Source: an uncultured Elusimicrobiales bacterium (GTDB lineage Bacteria > Elusimicrobiota > Elusimicrobia > Elusimicrobiales > Elusimicrobiaceae). Taken from it: 64,000 bases of DNA. The position numbers and the translations under genes were made by a program. This document shows positions 49,347 through 58,634 of the stretch, one piece after another (within the stretch, counting starts at the first letter, position 1; every line of letters starts with the position of its first letter). The stretch lies in the NCBI GenBank assembly GCA_934662565.1, contig CAKUKI010000002.1, positions 248,001-312,000 of the forward strand, given 5' to 3'. The notes under the pieces are model-generated. The model made no database searches. It had not been told where the DNA came from and was given only the letters and a program-made list of their open reading frames with translations.

Positions 49347-50348
49347 TTATTGTACCTCCCGTTCGCGCACCAGTACACCGTCTACACTTATCCGTACGGT
49401 GGCTTTGCCGGAATACGGAATTTCCACATCAATTTTACTGCCGGGCTGCTGCATATCGTTCATCATTTCGCGTTCGCCCAGTTCGTCTATCAGCAATATG
49501 CGCACCCGACTGGCATTTTTGCCTTGGGGCATTTCGTAATGTAAGTGATACACTTTTTCTTCCCCTTCCACTTGGCGGCGGCTGACGGTCACTTCCAAGT
49601 TAGAACCGGGGGTCATTTGGCTGTCCCCTTCCGGATTTTGTGCGGCAATCGTGCCGTTGGGGAATACGGAAGACGGGTCTTCTTTAATGATTAAATCTAT
49701 GTTTTGGGCACTGGCCCAGAGGGTGGCGTCCGCCAATTTTTTATTTTTGAAATTCGGTACCAACACTACGCTGGACGGCGGCTGCCCGTTGGATATGACT
49801 AAATCAATGCCTTGGCCTTTTTCCACCATGCTGTCCGCTTTTAAGGATTGGGAAACAATCAGGCCTTTTTCATGGGTAAGCGAATAGGCATTTTCCACTT
49901 TGTTTACCAATAAACCCGCTTGGCGCACGGCCAGTTGGGCGGCGCGTAAGTCACTGCCTACCACGTTGGGAACAAACGCCATTTCGTCGCCTTGGCTAAT
50001 CCACACGCGGATAATGCGCCCTTCGCGCACGGTGCTTCCGGCGGCCGGGAGTTGACGCAAGACGGAACCGGACGGTACATCTTGGGCAAATTCCACACCG
50101 GCCTGTTTAAGCGCCAAATTGTTGGCGGCCAACGCATTTAAGGCGGCTGTGACGGGTTTTTGGGTAATATCCGGCACCTGCACTTCTTTGCGGGTATGCA
50201 CTAACGCGCCGAATACCCAATCAATAGAAATAAAAATGAGCACGAGGAAGAAAACGGCAATCACCCCCGCAATAATCCACGCTTTGCGGCGGGCACGGAG
50301 GGGCCGTTTGAAAAAATCTTCAAAACTTTGTTCTTTTTGTGCGGACAT
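49347..50348 (-). CDS. Membrane-anchored protein with three PASTA domains (no kinase domain)
   Basis: The start is ATG 50348, one base behind the fmt stop. After a basic cytoplasmic stretch (FFKRPLRARRKAW) there is one transmembrane helix (IIAGVIAVFFLVLIFISI). Three PASTA repeats follow (about 55-120, 121-190 and 195-265; for example VPDITQKPVTAALNALAANNL and VPNVVGSDLRAAQLAVRQAGL). A C-terminal beta domain ends the protein (YEMPQGKNASRVRILLIDE). PASTA domains sense peptidoglycan or muropeptides and are usually attached to Ser/Thr kinases or PBPs. Free PASTA proteins next to fmt and rpe are found in several phyla in the place where a kinase gene would be. Confidence 0.88.
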   Translation of the reverse strand: MSAQKEQSFEDFFKRPLRARRKAWIIAGVIAVFFLVLIFISIDWVFGALVHTRKEVQVPDITQKPVTAALNALAANNLALKQAGVEFAQDVPSGSVLRQLPAAGSTVREGRIIRVWISQGDEMAFVPNVVGSDLRAAQLAVRQAGLLVNKVENAYSLTHEKGLIVSQSLKADSMVEKGQGIDLVISNGQPPSSVVLVPNFKNKKLADATLWASAQNIDLIIKEDPSSVFPNGTIAAQNPEGDSQMTPGSNLEVTVSRRQVEGEEKVYHLHYEMPQGKNASRVRILLIDELGEREMMNDMQQPGSKIDVEIPYSGKATVRISVDGVLVREREVQ

Positions 50349-50349
50349 A

Positions 50350-51297
50350 TTAATCAAACACCTTTTCACCCGCTTTTAAGGCATGTCCCATGGCGTAATC
50401 ATACGCGGGCATGGGCCGCTTTCCGGCGGGGTGCAGTTCGTTTATCCACAAACTGCCTTCTTTACATTGTACTAAAATCCCGTTTTCCTTTTCAACGCGC
50501 AGTATTTGGCCCGCCGTACCGGTTGCGGTGGGGCTTTCCACGCGGGTACGCACCAGTTGCAACGGCTCCGTCTTGCCATGTAGGGTGATGGTGGCTTTGG
50601 GTTTGGGTCCGCACGCTAAACCGCGCACACGGTTAAATAGCGCCGTGGCCGCACCGGCCGCAAAAGAGATTTGGGCATCTTGCTTAGTCAGCATGGGGGC
50701 TAACGTCGGCTCGCCCGTTTGCGGCGTTTGGATAATTTTTCCTTCCTGTACGCCCAACACCGTTTCTTGCATGGCCTCTAACCCCAAAGCAATTAGTTTT
50801 TCAAATAGCGTTTGTGCGTTGTCTTGCGGGGTAATGGTGTATTCTTTTTGGGTGTAAAGCGGGCCGTCGTCCATGCCTTCGCGAATCCAAAAAGTGCTGA
50901 CCCCTGTTTTTTGGTAGCCTTGTATTAATGCCTGTTGGACCGGCGCCGCCCCGCGCAACTGCGGCAGTAATGAAAAATGCACATTAATCAGCCCGTATTT
51001 GGGTAAGGCCAAAAAATTCGGACGGAAAATTTTGCCGTACGCTACCACAATGCCCAAGTCAAAAGGAACGCGGGAAAGGTCTTCGTAATGGGTTTTTAAG
51101 ATTTCGGGCGATAACACCGGCAGGTTTAATTCCAGCGCGCGTTTTTTGACCGGACAGGGGGAAATTTCCATGCCGCGCCCGCGCGGTTTATCGGCTTGCG
51201 TGACGACCAACCGCACATCCGTCAGTTGGTTTAATAATTCCAAAAACGGTACGGCCACATCCGGCGTACCAAAAAAAACGGTTTTTAATTTATTCAT
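50350..51297 (-). CDS. fmt: Methionyl-tRNA formyltransferase
   Basis: 315 residues: KTVFFGTPDVAVPFLELL, the catalytic LINVHFSLLPQLRGAAPVQQALIQG (with the His and Ser-Leu-Leu-Pro loop), STFWIREGMDDGPLYTQKEY and the C-terminal RNA-binding beta barrel (ARG-like KATITLHGKT). It formylates initiator Met-tRNA with 10-formyl-tetrahydrofolate. The usual partner gene def is not directly adjacent in this window. Confidence 0.95.
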   Translation of the reverse strand: MNKLKTVFFGTPDVAVPFLELLNQLTDVRLVVTQADKPRGRGMEISPCPVKKRALELNLPVLSPEILKTHYEDLSRVPFDLGIVVAYGKIFRPNFLALPKYGLINVHFSLLPQLRGAAPVQQALIQGYQKTGVSTFWIREGMDDGPLYTQKEYTITPQDNAQTLFEKLIALGLEAMQETVLGVQEGKIIQTPQTGEPTLAPMLTKQDAQISFAAGAATALFNRVRGLACGPKPKATITLHGKTEPLQLVRTRVESPTATGTAGQILRVEKENGILVQCKEGSLWINELHPAGKRPMPAYDYAMGHALKAGEKVFD

Positions 51298-51338
51298 AAT
51301 GCTCTTTATATTTTAGCAAATAAGGCCGCGGGGGTGGT

Positions 51339-51367
51339 TTGTGGAGTGGGCCTTAAAATCGTATAAT
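51339..51367 (+). promoter_or_regulatory. trpS promoter
   Basis: TTGTGG (51339-51344), a 17-bp spacer and a perfect TATAAT (51362-51367). Confidence 0.65.
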
Positions 51368-51403
51368 AATAAAAAGATTTTATATATAGGAAGGTTTTTG
51401 ATT

Positions 51404-52453
51404 ATGGCAAAAATTATTTTGACGGGGGACCGCCCTACCGGACGTTTACATGTGGGGCATTATGTAGGCTCCTTAAAAGGCCGCGTGGAATTGCAAAACA
51501 GCGGAAAGTTTGACAAAATTTTTATTATGATTGCCGACGCACAGGCACTAACCGACAACGCCCACCAACCGCAAAAAGTGCGGGAAAATATTATCCAAGT
51601 GGCGCTGGATTATTTATCGTGCGGGATTGACCCCCAAAAAGCCACCATTTTTATCCAATCCATGATACCGGAACTGACGGAGCTGACATTTTATTATATG
51701 AACTTGGTGACGGTGGCCCGCGTGGGCAGAAACCCGACGGTTAAATCGGAAATTAAAATGCGCGGCTTTCAGGCCAGTATCCCGCTGGGTTTTTTTGCGT
51801 ATCCCGTCAGCCAGACGGCCGATATTACCGCTTTTGCCGCCACGGACGTACCCGTGGGGGAAGACCAACTGCCTATGTTGGAACAATGCCGTGAAATTGT
51901 GCACAGCTTTAACTCCACCTATGGGGAAACGCTGGTAGAGCCACGCATTATTCTGCCGGAAAACAAAGCCTGCCTGCGCCTACCGGGGACGGACGGCAAA
52001 GCCAAGATGAGCAAATCCTTGGGCAACTGCATTTATTTATCGGACGACGAAGAAACGGTGCGCAAGAAAGTGATGTCTATGTTTACGGACCCCAACCACT
52101 TGCGCGTGGAGGACCCCGGAACTGTGGAGGGCAACCCAGTGTTTGTGTATTTGGATGCGTTCTGCCGCCCGGAACATTTTGCTAAGTTTTGGCCCGAATA
52201 CAAGAATTTGGACGAAGTAAAAGCGCACTATCAGCGCGGCGGTTTGGGGGATGTAAAAATTAAAAAATTCCTCAACCAAGTGTTGCAGGCGGAACTGGCC
52301 CCCATCCGCGCACGGCGTAAAGAATGGGAAGCCAAACTGCCCGAAGTGTATGAAATTTTGAAAGCGGGTACAAAAAAAGCCCGTGCGGCCGCCGCCGAAA
52401 CGCTGCACGCCGTCCGCGCCGCCATGCAAATCAACTATTTTGAAGATAAGTAA
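51404..52453 (+). CDS. trpS: Tryptophanyl-tRNA synthetase
   Basis: The start is ATG 51404, with AGGAAGG upstream. 349 residues with [20 protein letters not shown] (HIGH motif as HVGH), [45 protein letters not shown] tryptophan pocket and the KMSKS loop in [10 protein letters not shown]. It charges tRNA-Trp. The 'DRPTG' variant of the N-terminus belongs to the common TrpRS-II-like group. Own promoter; no obvious T-box or attenuator in the short leader. Confidence 0.96.
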   Translation: MAKIILTGDRPTGRLHVGHYVGSLKGRVELQNSGKFDKIFIMIADAQALTDNAHQPQKVRENIIQVALDYLSCGIDPQKATIFIQSMIPELTELTFYYMNLVTVARVGRNPTVKSEIKMRGFQASIPLGFFAYPVSQTADITAFAATDVPVGEDQLPMLEQCREIVHSFNSTYGETLVEPRIILPENKACLRLPGTDGKAKMSKSLGNCIYLSDDEETVRKKVMSMFTDPNHLRVEDPGTVEGNPVFVYLDAFCRPEHFAKFWPEYKNLDEVKAHYQRGGLGDVKIKKFLNQVLQAELAPIRARRKEWEAKLPEVYEILKAGTKKARAAAAETLHAVRAAMQINYFEDK

Positions 52454-52523
52454 AAAATAGGTCTAAGGACCCATGGTTTTTGGTGCGCGTTTGGGTTATA
52501 CTATAGGTATAAGGAGAATTTTT

Positions 52524-53444
52524 ATGAACACACGCATATTACTTTTTGTGTTGTCCGTCGGAATGGTTTTGTCGGCCGCGTCCGGCCCGCTAATGGCACA
52601 AGGCGTTCAAGGGGCCAAAAAAGCGGTGGCCACGTTGAGTAAAAAAGCCACCCAAAAAGCGGCCCGTTCCCCTTGGGAAGGCGTAGCCGTTAAAACGGTT
52701 AAATCCAGTGCCGCCACGGAGCATAAAGCCGCACAGGCTTCCGCCAAAAATATCAAAGCCAAAATAGCTGCCAAACATCCTAAAGCGGTTGTTTGGTATG
52801 AACAACGGGTAAACGGTAAAAGCGTGCAACAGGCGTTAAGACGCGCGGTAGAATTGCGCGGGCCGCGTCCGGCTACTCCGTGGCCCAAAACCCAGCCGCA
52901 AGCCTCCATTACGGTATCTACCATGAAAGGCCTTACTTTGGACGGTTATACCGGTAGTGTTGGCCGTGCGCCCGTGCCGAAAAACAACATTTATTTTTAT
53001 CGGGGTATGGGGTTGGACGAAAATGCGTTGCGTAATGTGCTCAAAAACGGTTTACGGGTGCGTGATACCGGTTCTGAAGCCAACGCGGTGGAATTTCAAA
53101 CCCGTTTGGTACAAGGCGGAACCATGCCGCTTACCTCTGACCTGTTAAAGGATATGCGCCGTCAGCAGACGAACTTAACCACGGACCCGCAAGGTACACT
53201 CCACTATGTTTATTTGCATAGCTTTACCAAAGGCAAAGTGCCCGTGATTGTGACGGTACGCAACTGGCGCCCGAAAGGTTTTAAAGGTTATTTTGTGACG
53301 GGCGAAGATATTCCGGTTTCTGATTTTGTGGAAGTTTCCGCCTTTGTGCAAGGCCCTAACAATACGCCGCTTTGGTGCCGTGTCAGTTTGGCCGAAGACG
53401 GACACTCGTTAGTATTTGCGCCGTATATGCCGTTTGAGCGCTAA
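52524..53444 (+). CDS. Secreted protein of unknown function, possible ADP-ribosyltransferase-like fold (306 aa)
   Basis: The start is ATG 52524 behind AAGGAG. A signal peptide (NTRILLFVLSVGMVLSAASG) is followed by an Ala/Lys-rich basic linker (residues 28-95). The globular part starts NNIYFYRGMGLDENALRNVL and continues GLRVRDTGSEANAVEF, LHYVYLHSFTKGKVPVIVTV, GYFVTGEDIPVSDFVEVSAF. The YRG near a strand, a following helix and NGL resemble the first strand of some ADP-ribosyltransferase-type folds, but the R-S-E triad is not established, so this is only an idea. Design (signal, Ala/Lys linker, domain) matches the protein at 45357-46742. Confidence 0.65.
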   Translation: MNTRILLFVLSVGMVLSAASGPLMAQGVQGAKKAVATLSKKATQKAARSPWEGVAVKTVKSSAATEHKAAQASAKNIKAKIAAKHPKAVVWYEQRVNGKSVQQALRRAVELRGPRPATPWPKTQPQASITVSTMKGLTLDGYTGSVGRAPVPKNNIYFYRGMGLDENALRNVLKNGLRVRDTGSEANAVEFQTRLVQGGTMPLTSDLLKDMRRQQTNLTTDPQGTLHYVYLHSFTKGKVPVIVTVRNWRPKGFKGYFVTGEDIPVSDFVEVSAFVQGPNNTPLWCRVSLAEDGHSLVFAPYMPFER

Positions 53445-53461
53445 TTTTTGAAACACATAAA

Positions 53462-53502
53462 AACGCCCCGAGTTTAGAACTTACTCGGGGCGTTGCTTTT
53501 TT
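53462..53502 (+). terminator. Terminator
   Basis: AACGCCCCGAGT (53462-53473) pairs with ACTCGGGGCGTT (53483-53494), followed by GC and a T-run. Confidence 0.9.
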
Positions 53503-53545
53503 ACTAGAAAAGACGGACGGATTAAAGGCCGTAAAAGCGGGGGGA

Positions 53546-54928
53546 TTAAAAGTACAAATCCCGCTTGCCGGCTTTAATTTTTTGCAGGTTTTCGTCAATC
53601 ATTTTGCGTATGGGGGAACCCTCGGCAAAGTTGGTTTGGGTGGTTTCTTCAATAAGTTTAAGGCCCTTATTTTTCAACCCTTCCGGTGCAAAATCGTACA
53701 GATATTCTGCAAACGTAAACATGGCATTGGGCAAACAATGGGTTTTAATTAACCCCGGTTTGGCCATATCCATAAAGTCTTTGCCCACGCGGCCCAAGCG
53801 GTAGCAACCGGTGCAGAACGACGGCATGTGTTTGGCGTCCACAATCGCTTCAATCACTTGGTCTGTGGAGCGTTCGTCCGTCAGCGTGAACTGGCTTCCG
53901 TTCTGTTTATCGTAGGAATATCCGCCCGGGTTGACGCGGGAAGCGGCGGAAATTTGCGATACGCCCAACTCCAAACATTCGTTGCGGGTTTGGGGAGTTT
54001 CGCGCGTGCTTAAAATAATGCCCGTGTACGGCACGGCCAAACGCAATACCGCCACGCAGGTTTTGAATTCTTCGGTGCTTAGCACGTCGTTAGGGTGTTG
54101 GCTGAAGTCCGAGCCGTCCGCCGGTTCAATGCGCGGAATGGAAATGGTGTGCGGGCCGACGCCGTAGGTTTTATCTAAATAAGCGGCGTGTTCCAAGGTG
54201 GCTAAAATTTCGTACTTATGGTCATAGAGCCCCAAGAGCGGCCCGATACCCACATCGTTAATGCCGGCCTGTAAGGCACGGTCCATGGCGTCTAAGCGGA
54301 ACTGGTAATCTTTTTTGGCTCCGGCAATATGCAGTTTTTCGTATGTTTCCTTGTGGTATGTTTCCTGAAAAAGCTGGTAGGTGCCAATGTGGCATTTTTT
54401 TAATTCTTCAAATTCGGGCTCCGTTAAAGGTGCAATATTTACGTTGACGCGGCGGATGTTTTGCCCGTTCCAGCGGGTATCGTAAATGGCTTTAATGGAA
54501 TCATACACATACTGTAAACCGCCGCCGGGGTAGGCTTCTCCGGCCACCATTAAAATCCGTTTATGGCCCTGCTTTAGCAGTGCCGTCACCTCTTGGTTTA
54601 TTTCGTCCATGGTGCTGGCGTGGCGTTTTAAGTGCGTGTTGGAACGGCGGAACGCGCAGTAAACACATTCGTTGGTACAAATGTTGGAAATATACAGCGG
54701 GGCAAATAATACAATGCGGTTGCCGTAAATGGCTTCTTTTACATATTTGGCCGCATCAAAAATCTTTTGCAGGAGGTTTTTATCCGTCACGTTTAGCAAA
54801 ACGGCGGCTTCCTCCAGCGTAATGCCTTTTAATTGTTTGGCTTTTTCTAAAATTCCCGTCACCTCGTCATCCGTGTGAGATTTGGCACGTTCCAAGGTTC
54901 GTTGCAGTTTTTCGTCATCAATAATCAT
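53546..54928 (-). CDS. hydG: [FeFe]-hydrogenase H-cluster radical SAM maturase HydG
   Basis: 460 residues, the usual length. Radical SAM motif CTNECVYC (C-x3-C-x2-C) follows the HydG/ThiH N-terminus (LFAPLYISNICTNECVYCAF). The HydG-specific C-terminal cluster site CTGC ... C with 22 residues before the last cysteine (THCLPN) separates it from ThiH. It splits tyrosine to p-cresol, CO and cyanide and delivers an Fe(CO)2CN unit for the H-cluster. The presence implies an [FeFe]-hydrogenase and HydE/HydF elsewhere; here the gene stands alone between a terminator and a divergent gene. Confidence 0.95.
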   Translation of the reverse strand: MIIDDEKLQRTLERAKSHTDDEVTGILEKAKQLKGITLEEAAVLLNVTDKNLLQKIFDAAKYVKEAIYGNRIVLFAPLYISNICTNECVYCAFRRSNTHLKRHASTMDEINQEVTALLKQGHKRILMVAGEAYPGGGLQYVYDSIKAIYDTRWNGQNIRRVNVNIAPLTEPEFEELKKCHIGTYQLFQETYHKETYEKLHIAGAKKDYQFRLDAMDRALQAGINDVGIGPLLGLYDHKYEILATLEHAAYLDKTYGVGPHTISIPRIEPADGSDFSQHPNDVLSTEEFKTCVAVLRLAVPYTGIILSTRETPQTRNECLELGVSQISAASRVNPGGYSYDKQNGSQFTLTDERSTDQVIEAIVDAKHMPSFCTGCYRLGRVGKDFMDMAKPGLIKTHCLPNAMFTFAEYLYDFAPEGLKNKGLKLIEETTQTNFAEGSPIRKMIDENLQKIKAGKRDLYF

Positions 54929-55024
54929 ATCTCTTATATTACTATTTTTGGGGCGCTTTCGTAAGCGGGGGTGCTTTTGTTTTTGGTATCATATAAATAA
55001 GATGTTTTTAATACTGGAGGCCGT

Positions 55025-57046
55025 ATGAAAAAAGTGGTTGTTCCCCGCTGGATAAAGTCTTACGCAGCTTTTATTCTGGCAAACTGGTTGTTTTTTACGC
55101 TCATGCGCTTGATTTTTTTGTTTGTTTTCCGTGCGGCGCTTGTGCCGCAGGCGTACCATGAACTTTGGAAAACCTTTTATTTGGGGGCGAAATTTGACGC
55201 CCGCTTGGCTTGTGCGTTGGCTATTCCGCTGGGGTTGTATTTAACCGTTTGTGCATTTTGGAAAGGCGCGCGCTATATTAAAAAAGGGGTCAGCGCCCTG
55301 TATGGCCTGTTGGAAGCCGCCGTTTTGCTAGTGTACTTTGCCGATTTCGCCCACTATGCGTATATTTCCATGCGCATTAACTATTCCATTTTTAAGTATT
55401 CCGAAAACCCGCTGATTTCTTTGCAAATGGCGTGGGAAACGTACCCGTTGGTGTGGGCCGTTTTGGGGCTCCTTTTATGGGGCATATTGGCTTACTTTTT
55501 TGTTAAAAAATTGTGCGTGCGCGCCTTCGCGCAGGAAGAATCTTTCCGTTGGAAAGGCAAATTGGGTTGGTTCTTTATCGGGCTTATTGCCACCGGCGTG
55601 CTTATGTTCGGGCAGGTTAGCCAGTATCCGTTGCGGTGGAGTAATGCGTACCATTCCACCAATAACTTTATTTGCAATTTAACGCTCAACCCGGGAATGA
55701 ACTTGTTTGATACGGCGCGGTTTGCTAAAAATGTATCGTTTGACCGCGAAAAAACGCAAAATTATTACGACGAAGTTGCCAAGTTTTTAGGGGTGGATAA
55801 TCCGGATAAAGAAAACCTCAACTTTATGCGTACGGTTCCGGCAAAACCCAAGGCCCAGCAAAAAGATTATAACGTAATTGTTATTTTTATGGAGTCTTTG
55901 GCGTGGAATAAAACCTCTATGACCAATCCGGACATTGACCCGACCCCGTTTATTAATGCGTTATCCAAACGTTCTGTTTTGTTTAACCATTTCTTTACGC
56001 CTACTTCCGCCACGGCGCGTGCGGTGTTTGCCACCGTCACCAGTATTCCGGACGTCACGTCTTTCAAAACCAGTTCACGCAACCCGCTGATTGTAGACCA
56101 ACACGTTATTGCCAACGCGCTGACGGATTATGAAAAATACTACTTTATCGGCGGCAGCTCCAGCTGGGGCAACATCCGCGGTATTTTGGAACATAACATT
56201 ACCGATATTAATATGTACGAAGAAGGCAAGTTCAAAAACGAACACCGCAACGACGTGTGGGGTATTTCGGACTTAGACTTGTTCCGCGAAGCGGACCGCA
56301 TTTTGACCGAGGACCAACAAAAGCATAAAAAGCCGTTCTTTGCTTTTGTGCAAACGGCCGGATATCACCGCCCGTATACCATTCCCAAAGATAATGCCGG
56401 TTTCCAATTAAAAGACATCGGCGAAGATTTGGCCCATAAACGCAGTTTTGTAAGCGTGGCGGAATACAATTCTTTGCGTTTTTCTGACCATGCCTTGCAG
56501 GAGTTTTTCAAACTGGCCGAAAAAGAGCCGTGGTGGGATAATACGTTGGTGGTAATTTTTGGGGACCATGGGCTTTCGGCCCCGCAATCCGAAAATATGC
56601 CCCGCGGGTATGTGGAACATAATTTAATCAACCACCAAGTACCGCTTATTTTGGCGGGCGGGGCCATTAAAGAGCCTAAAGTAATTACCCGCACGGCCAG
56701 CCAAGTGGACGTTTTGCCGATTATTATGGGCATTTTGGGCCGCCCGTATTTTACGCGGGCTATCGGGCGCGACGTACTGGGCCATAACGAATACCCGCAA
56801 GGCGCGCTGATTTACGGCTGGGCCAACGAGCCGCACCCCATCGGGTTTGTGGAGGGGGAATATTTCTACAATAACAAGGGCGGGCAGGAAGGTCTTTACA
56901 AGTATGCCCAAGATACTTATAATGAAGATATTTCCAAAAAAGAGCCGGCCCGCTTTGAGCGTATGAAAAAATTGGCGTTGGGGTTGTATGAAACGTCACA
57001 ATATTTGGAATATAATAATAAAAAAAGAGATGAAAAAGACGACTAG
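55025..57046 (+). CDS. LTA-synthase-family sulfatase-fold membrane protein
   Basis: 673 residues. Five predicted N-terminal membrane helices (to about 215) are followed by an extracytoplasmic alkaline-phosphatase/sulfatase domain: VIVIFMESLAWNKTSM (metal-binding Glu), FTPTSATARAVFATVTS with the nucleophile Thr, HRPYTIP and VVIFGDHGLSAP with Asp-His. This is the LtaS/OpgB-like phosphoglycerol or phosphoethanolamine transferase fold. In a Gram-negative-type organism it may modify membrane-derived glucans or surface glycans rather than make lipoteichoic acid. It lies 12 bp upstream of lemA and may be co-transcribed with the lemA-M48 cassette. Confidence 0.88.
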   Translation: MKKVVVPRWIKSYAAFILANWLFFTLMRLIFLFVFRAALVPQAYHELWKTFYLGAKFDARLACALAIPLGLYLTVCAFWKGARYIKKGVSALYGLLEAAVLLVYFADFAHYAYISMRINYSIFKYSENPLISLQMAWETYPLVWAVLGLLLWGILAYFFVKKLCVRAFAQEESFRWKGKLGWFFIGLIATGVLMFGQVSQYPLRWSNAYHSTNNFICNLTLNPGMNLFDTARFAKNVSFDREKTQNYYDEVAKFLGVDNPDKENLNFMRTVPAKPKAQQKDYNVIVIFMESLAWNKTSMTNPDIDPTPFINALSKRSVLFNHFFTPTSATARAVFATVTSIPDVTSFKTSSRNPLIVDQHVIANALTDYEKYYFIGGSSSWGNIRGILEHNITDINMYEEGKFKNEHRNDVWGISDLDLFREADRILTEDQQKHKKPFFAFVQTAGYHRPYTIPKDNAGFQLKDIGEDLAHKRSFVSVAEYNSLRFSDHALQEFFKLAEKEPWWDNTLVVIFGDHGLSAPQSENMPRGYVEHNLINHQVPLILAGGAIKEPKVITRTASQVDVLPIIMGILGRPYFTRAIGRDVLGHNEYPQGALIYGWANEPHPIGFVEGEYFYNNKGGQEGLYKYAQDTYNEDISKKEPARFERMKKLALGLYETSQYLEYNNKKRDEKDD

Positions 57047-57058
57047 GAGGGTTTGTAA

Positions 57059-57622
57059 ATGAGCACAGGATTAATTGTTTTAATTATAGTAATTGTTGTA
57101 GCTGTATACTTTGGTATGGCGTATAACGCGTTTATTACGCTTAAAAACCGCGTGAAAGAGGCGTGGAGCGATATTGAAGTGCAAATGAAACGCCGCTATG
57201 ACTTAATCCCCAATTTGGTGGAAACGGTAAAAGGCTATGCCGCGCACGAAAGCGGCACGCTGGAAAAAGTGATTCAAGCGCGCAATATGGCTATGGCCCA
57301 GCACGGCTCTATGAAGGAAGTGGCCCAGAGCGAAAATATCCTTTCTGGGGCGTTAAAATCTCTGTTTGCCTTAAAAGAAAGCTATCCGGATTTGAAAGCC
57401 AACCAAAACTTTTTGGAACTCCAACGCGAACTGCGCGATACGGAAGACAAACTGCAAGCGGCCCGCCGTTTTTATAACGGGAATGTAATGAACTTAAATA
57501 ATAAAGTGGAAATGTTCCCCAGCAACATAATTGCCAACATCTTCCATTTTGAAAAAGCGGAATTTTTTGAATTGGCCGAAGGCGAGCAGGAAGCCCGCCA
57601 AGCGGTAAAAGTAAAATTCTAA
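57059..57622 (+). CDS. lemA: LemA family protein (187 aa)
   Basis: One N-terminal transmembrane helix (LIVLIIVIVVAVYFGMAYNAFITLKNRVKEAWSDIEVQ region), the LemA hallmark KRRYDLIPNLVETVKGYAAHE, then LQRELRDTEDKLQAARRFYNGNV and the ending FPSNIIANIFHFEKAEFF. This is a canonical LemA with coiled helices. LemA genes are typically followed by a HtpX-like or TPM gene; here two M48 protease genes follow at 10 bp and with 1-bp overlap. Role in envelope stress is likely but not proven. Confidence 0.94.
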   Translation: MSTGLIVLIIVIVVAVYFGMAYNAFITLKNRVKEAWSDIEVQMKRRYDLIPNLVETVKGYAAHESGTLEKVIQARNMAMAQHGSMKEVAQSENILSGALKSLFALKESYPDLKANQNFLELQRELRDTEDKLQAARRFYNGNVMNLNNKVEMFPSNIIANIFHFEKAEFFELAEGEQEARQAVKVKF

Positions 57623-57632
57623 CGGGGTGTAA

Positions 57633-58634
57633 ATGACCACCTACGAATATATTGCACAAAACAAGCGGCGCACGTGGCTGCTTGTTTTGTTGTTTCCGCT
57701 GACATTTGCACTGCTTACCTACGGGGTGTTGTGGTTGGGGGAATATTTTTTATTTGGCAACGTAAGCGTGGCGTGTGATGCTATGGGCCGGTGCGCCTAT
57801 ACGCACCAGACGGACATAAACGGCATTAACTCCTTATTTTTGTGGCTGGCGCCCATTTTGTGGGGGGCGGCTATGTTGTGGGCACTGGGAGCTTACTTTT
57901 TTGGGGACCAGCTTATTTTACATTCTGCCCATGCCATTGAAATCCATCGGGAGGACCAGCCGGAGCTGTTCCGCTTGGTGGAAAATGTTGCCATTACCCG
58001 CGGGTTGCCTACCCCGCGCGTGTATATTATGAATGACCGCGGCTTAAACGCTTTTGCTACCGGACGGGACCCGCAGCATGCTTCCGTGGCACTTACGCTG
58101 GGCCTTGCGGAAAAGCTGGACCGTGCGGAGTTGGAGGGCGTGATTGCGCACGAAATGGCCCATGTGGAAAACCGCGATATCCGCCTGATGCTCATTACCA
58201 TAGCGGGGATTTCCTTTTTTACATTACTGGCGGAAATTTGTTTCCGTGCCGCTTTGGCCCCTAGGCGTTCTTCCGGTAAGGATGGCGATAAGGGCGCCTT
58301 GATTTTGCTGGCCATAGGGATTATTTTTATGCTGTACGGCTATATTGTGGCGCCGCTTATCCGCTTGGCGGTTTCCCGCCAGCGCGAATATCTGGCCGAT
58401 TCTACCGCCGCATTAACTACCCGCAATCCGGCGGCCTTGGCCAGTGCTTTGCGTAAAATCTCTGGCCATGCCAGTACGGAAGACCTCAAAGACCATGCCA
58501 GTATGGCCGCCATGTGCATAGAAAACCCTTGTGTAAAACAGGGTATATTTGCGTGGCTTTCTAACTTGACGGCTACGCACCCGCCCATTGAGGACCGCAT
58601 CCGCCGTTTAGAAGCCATGGACGGGAGAATTTAA
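57633..58634 (+). CDS. M48 family HtpX-like membrane metalloprotease (first copy)
   Basis: 333 residues with two N-terminal helices (LLVLLFPLTFALLTYGVLWL and a second near residue 65-90), GLPTPRVYIMNDRGLNAFATGRD, the zinc site VIAHEMAHVENRDI (HExxH) and the third ligand Glu in SRQREYLADSTAAL. Helices around residues 185 and 230 flank the catalytic part. HtpX-type enzymes degrade damaged membrane proteins. Overlaps the next, paralogous gene by one base. Confidence 0.92.
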   Translation: MTTYEYIAQNKRRTWLLVLLFPLTFALLTYGVLWLGEYFLFGNVSVACDAMGRCAYTHQTDINGINSLFLWLAPILWGAAMLWALGAYFFGDQLILHSAHAIEIHREDQPELFRLVENVAITRGLPTPRVYIMNDRGLNAFATGRDPQHASVALTLGLAEKLDRAELEGVIAHEMAHVENRDIRLMLITIAGISFFTLLAEICFRAALAPRRSSGKDGDKGALILLAIGIIFMLYGYIVAPLIRLAVSRQREYLADSTAALTTRNPAALASALRKISGHASTEDLKDHASMAAMCIENPCVKQGIFAWLSNLTATHPPIEDRIRRLEAMDGRI

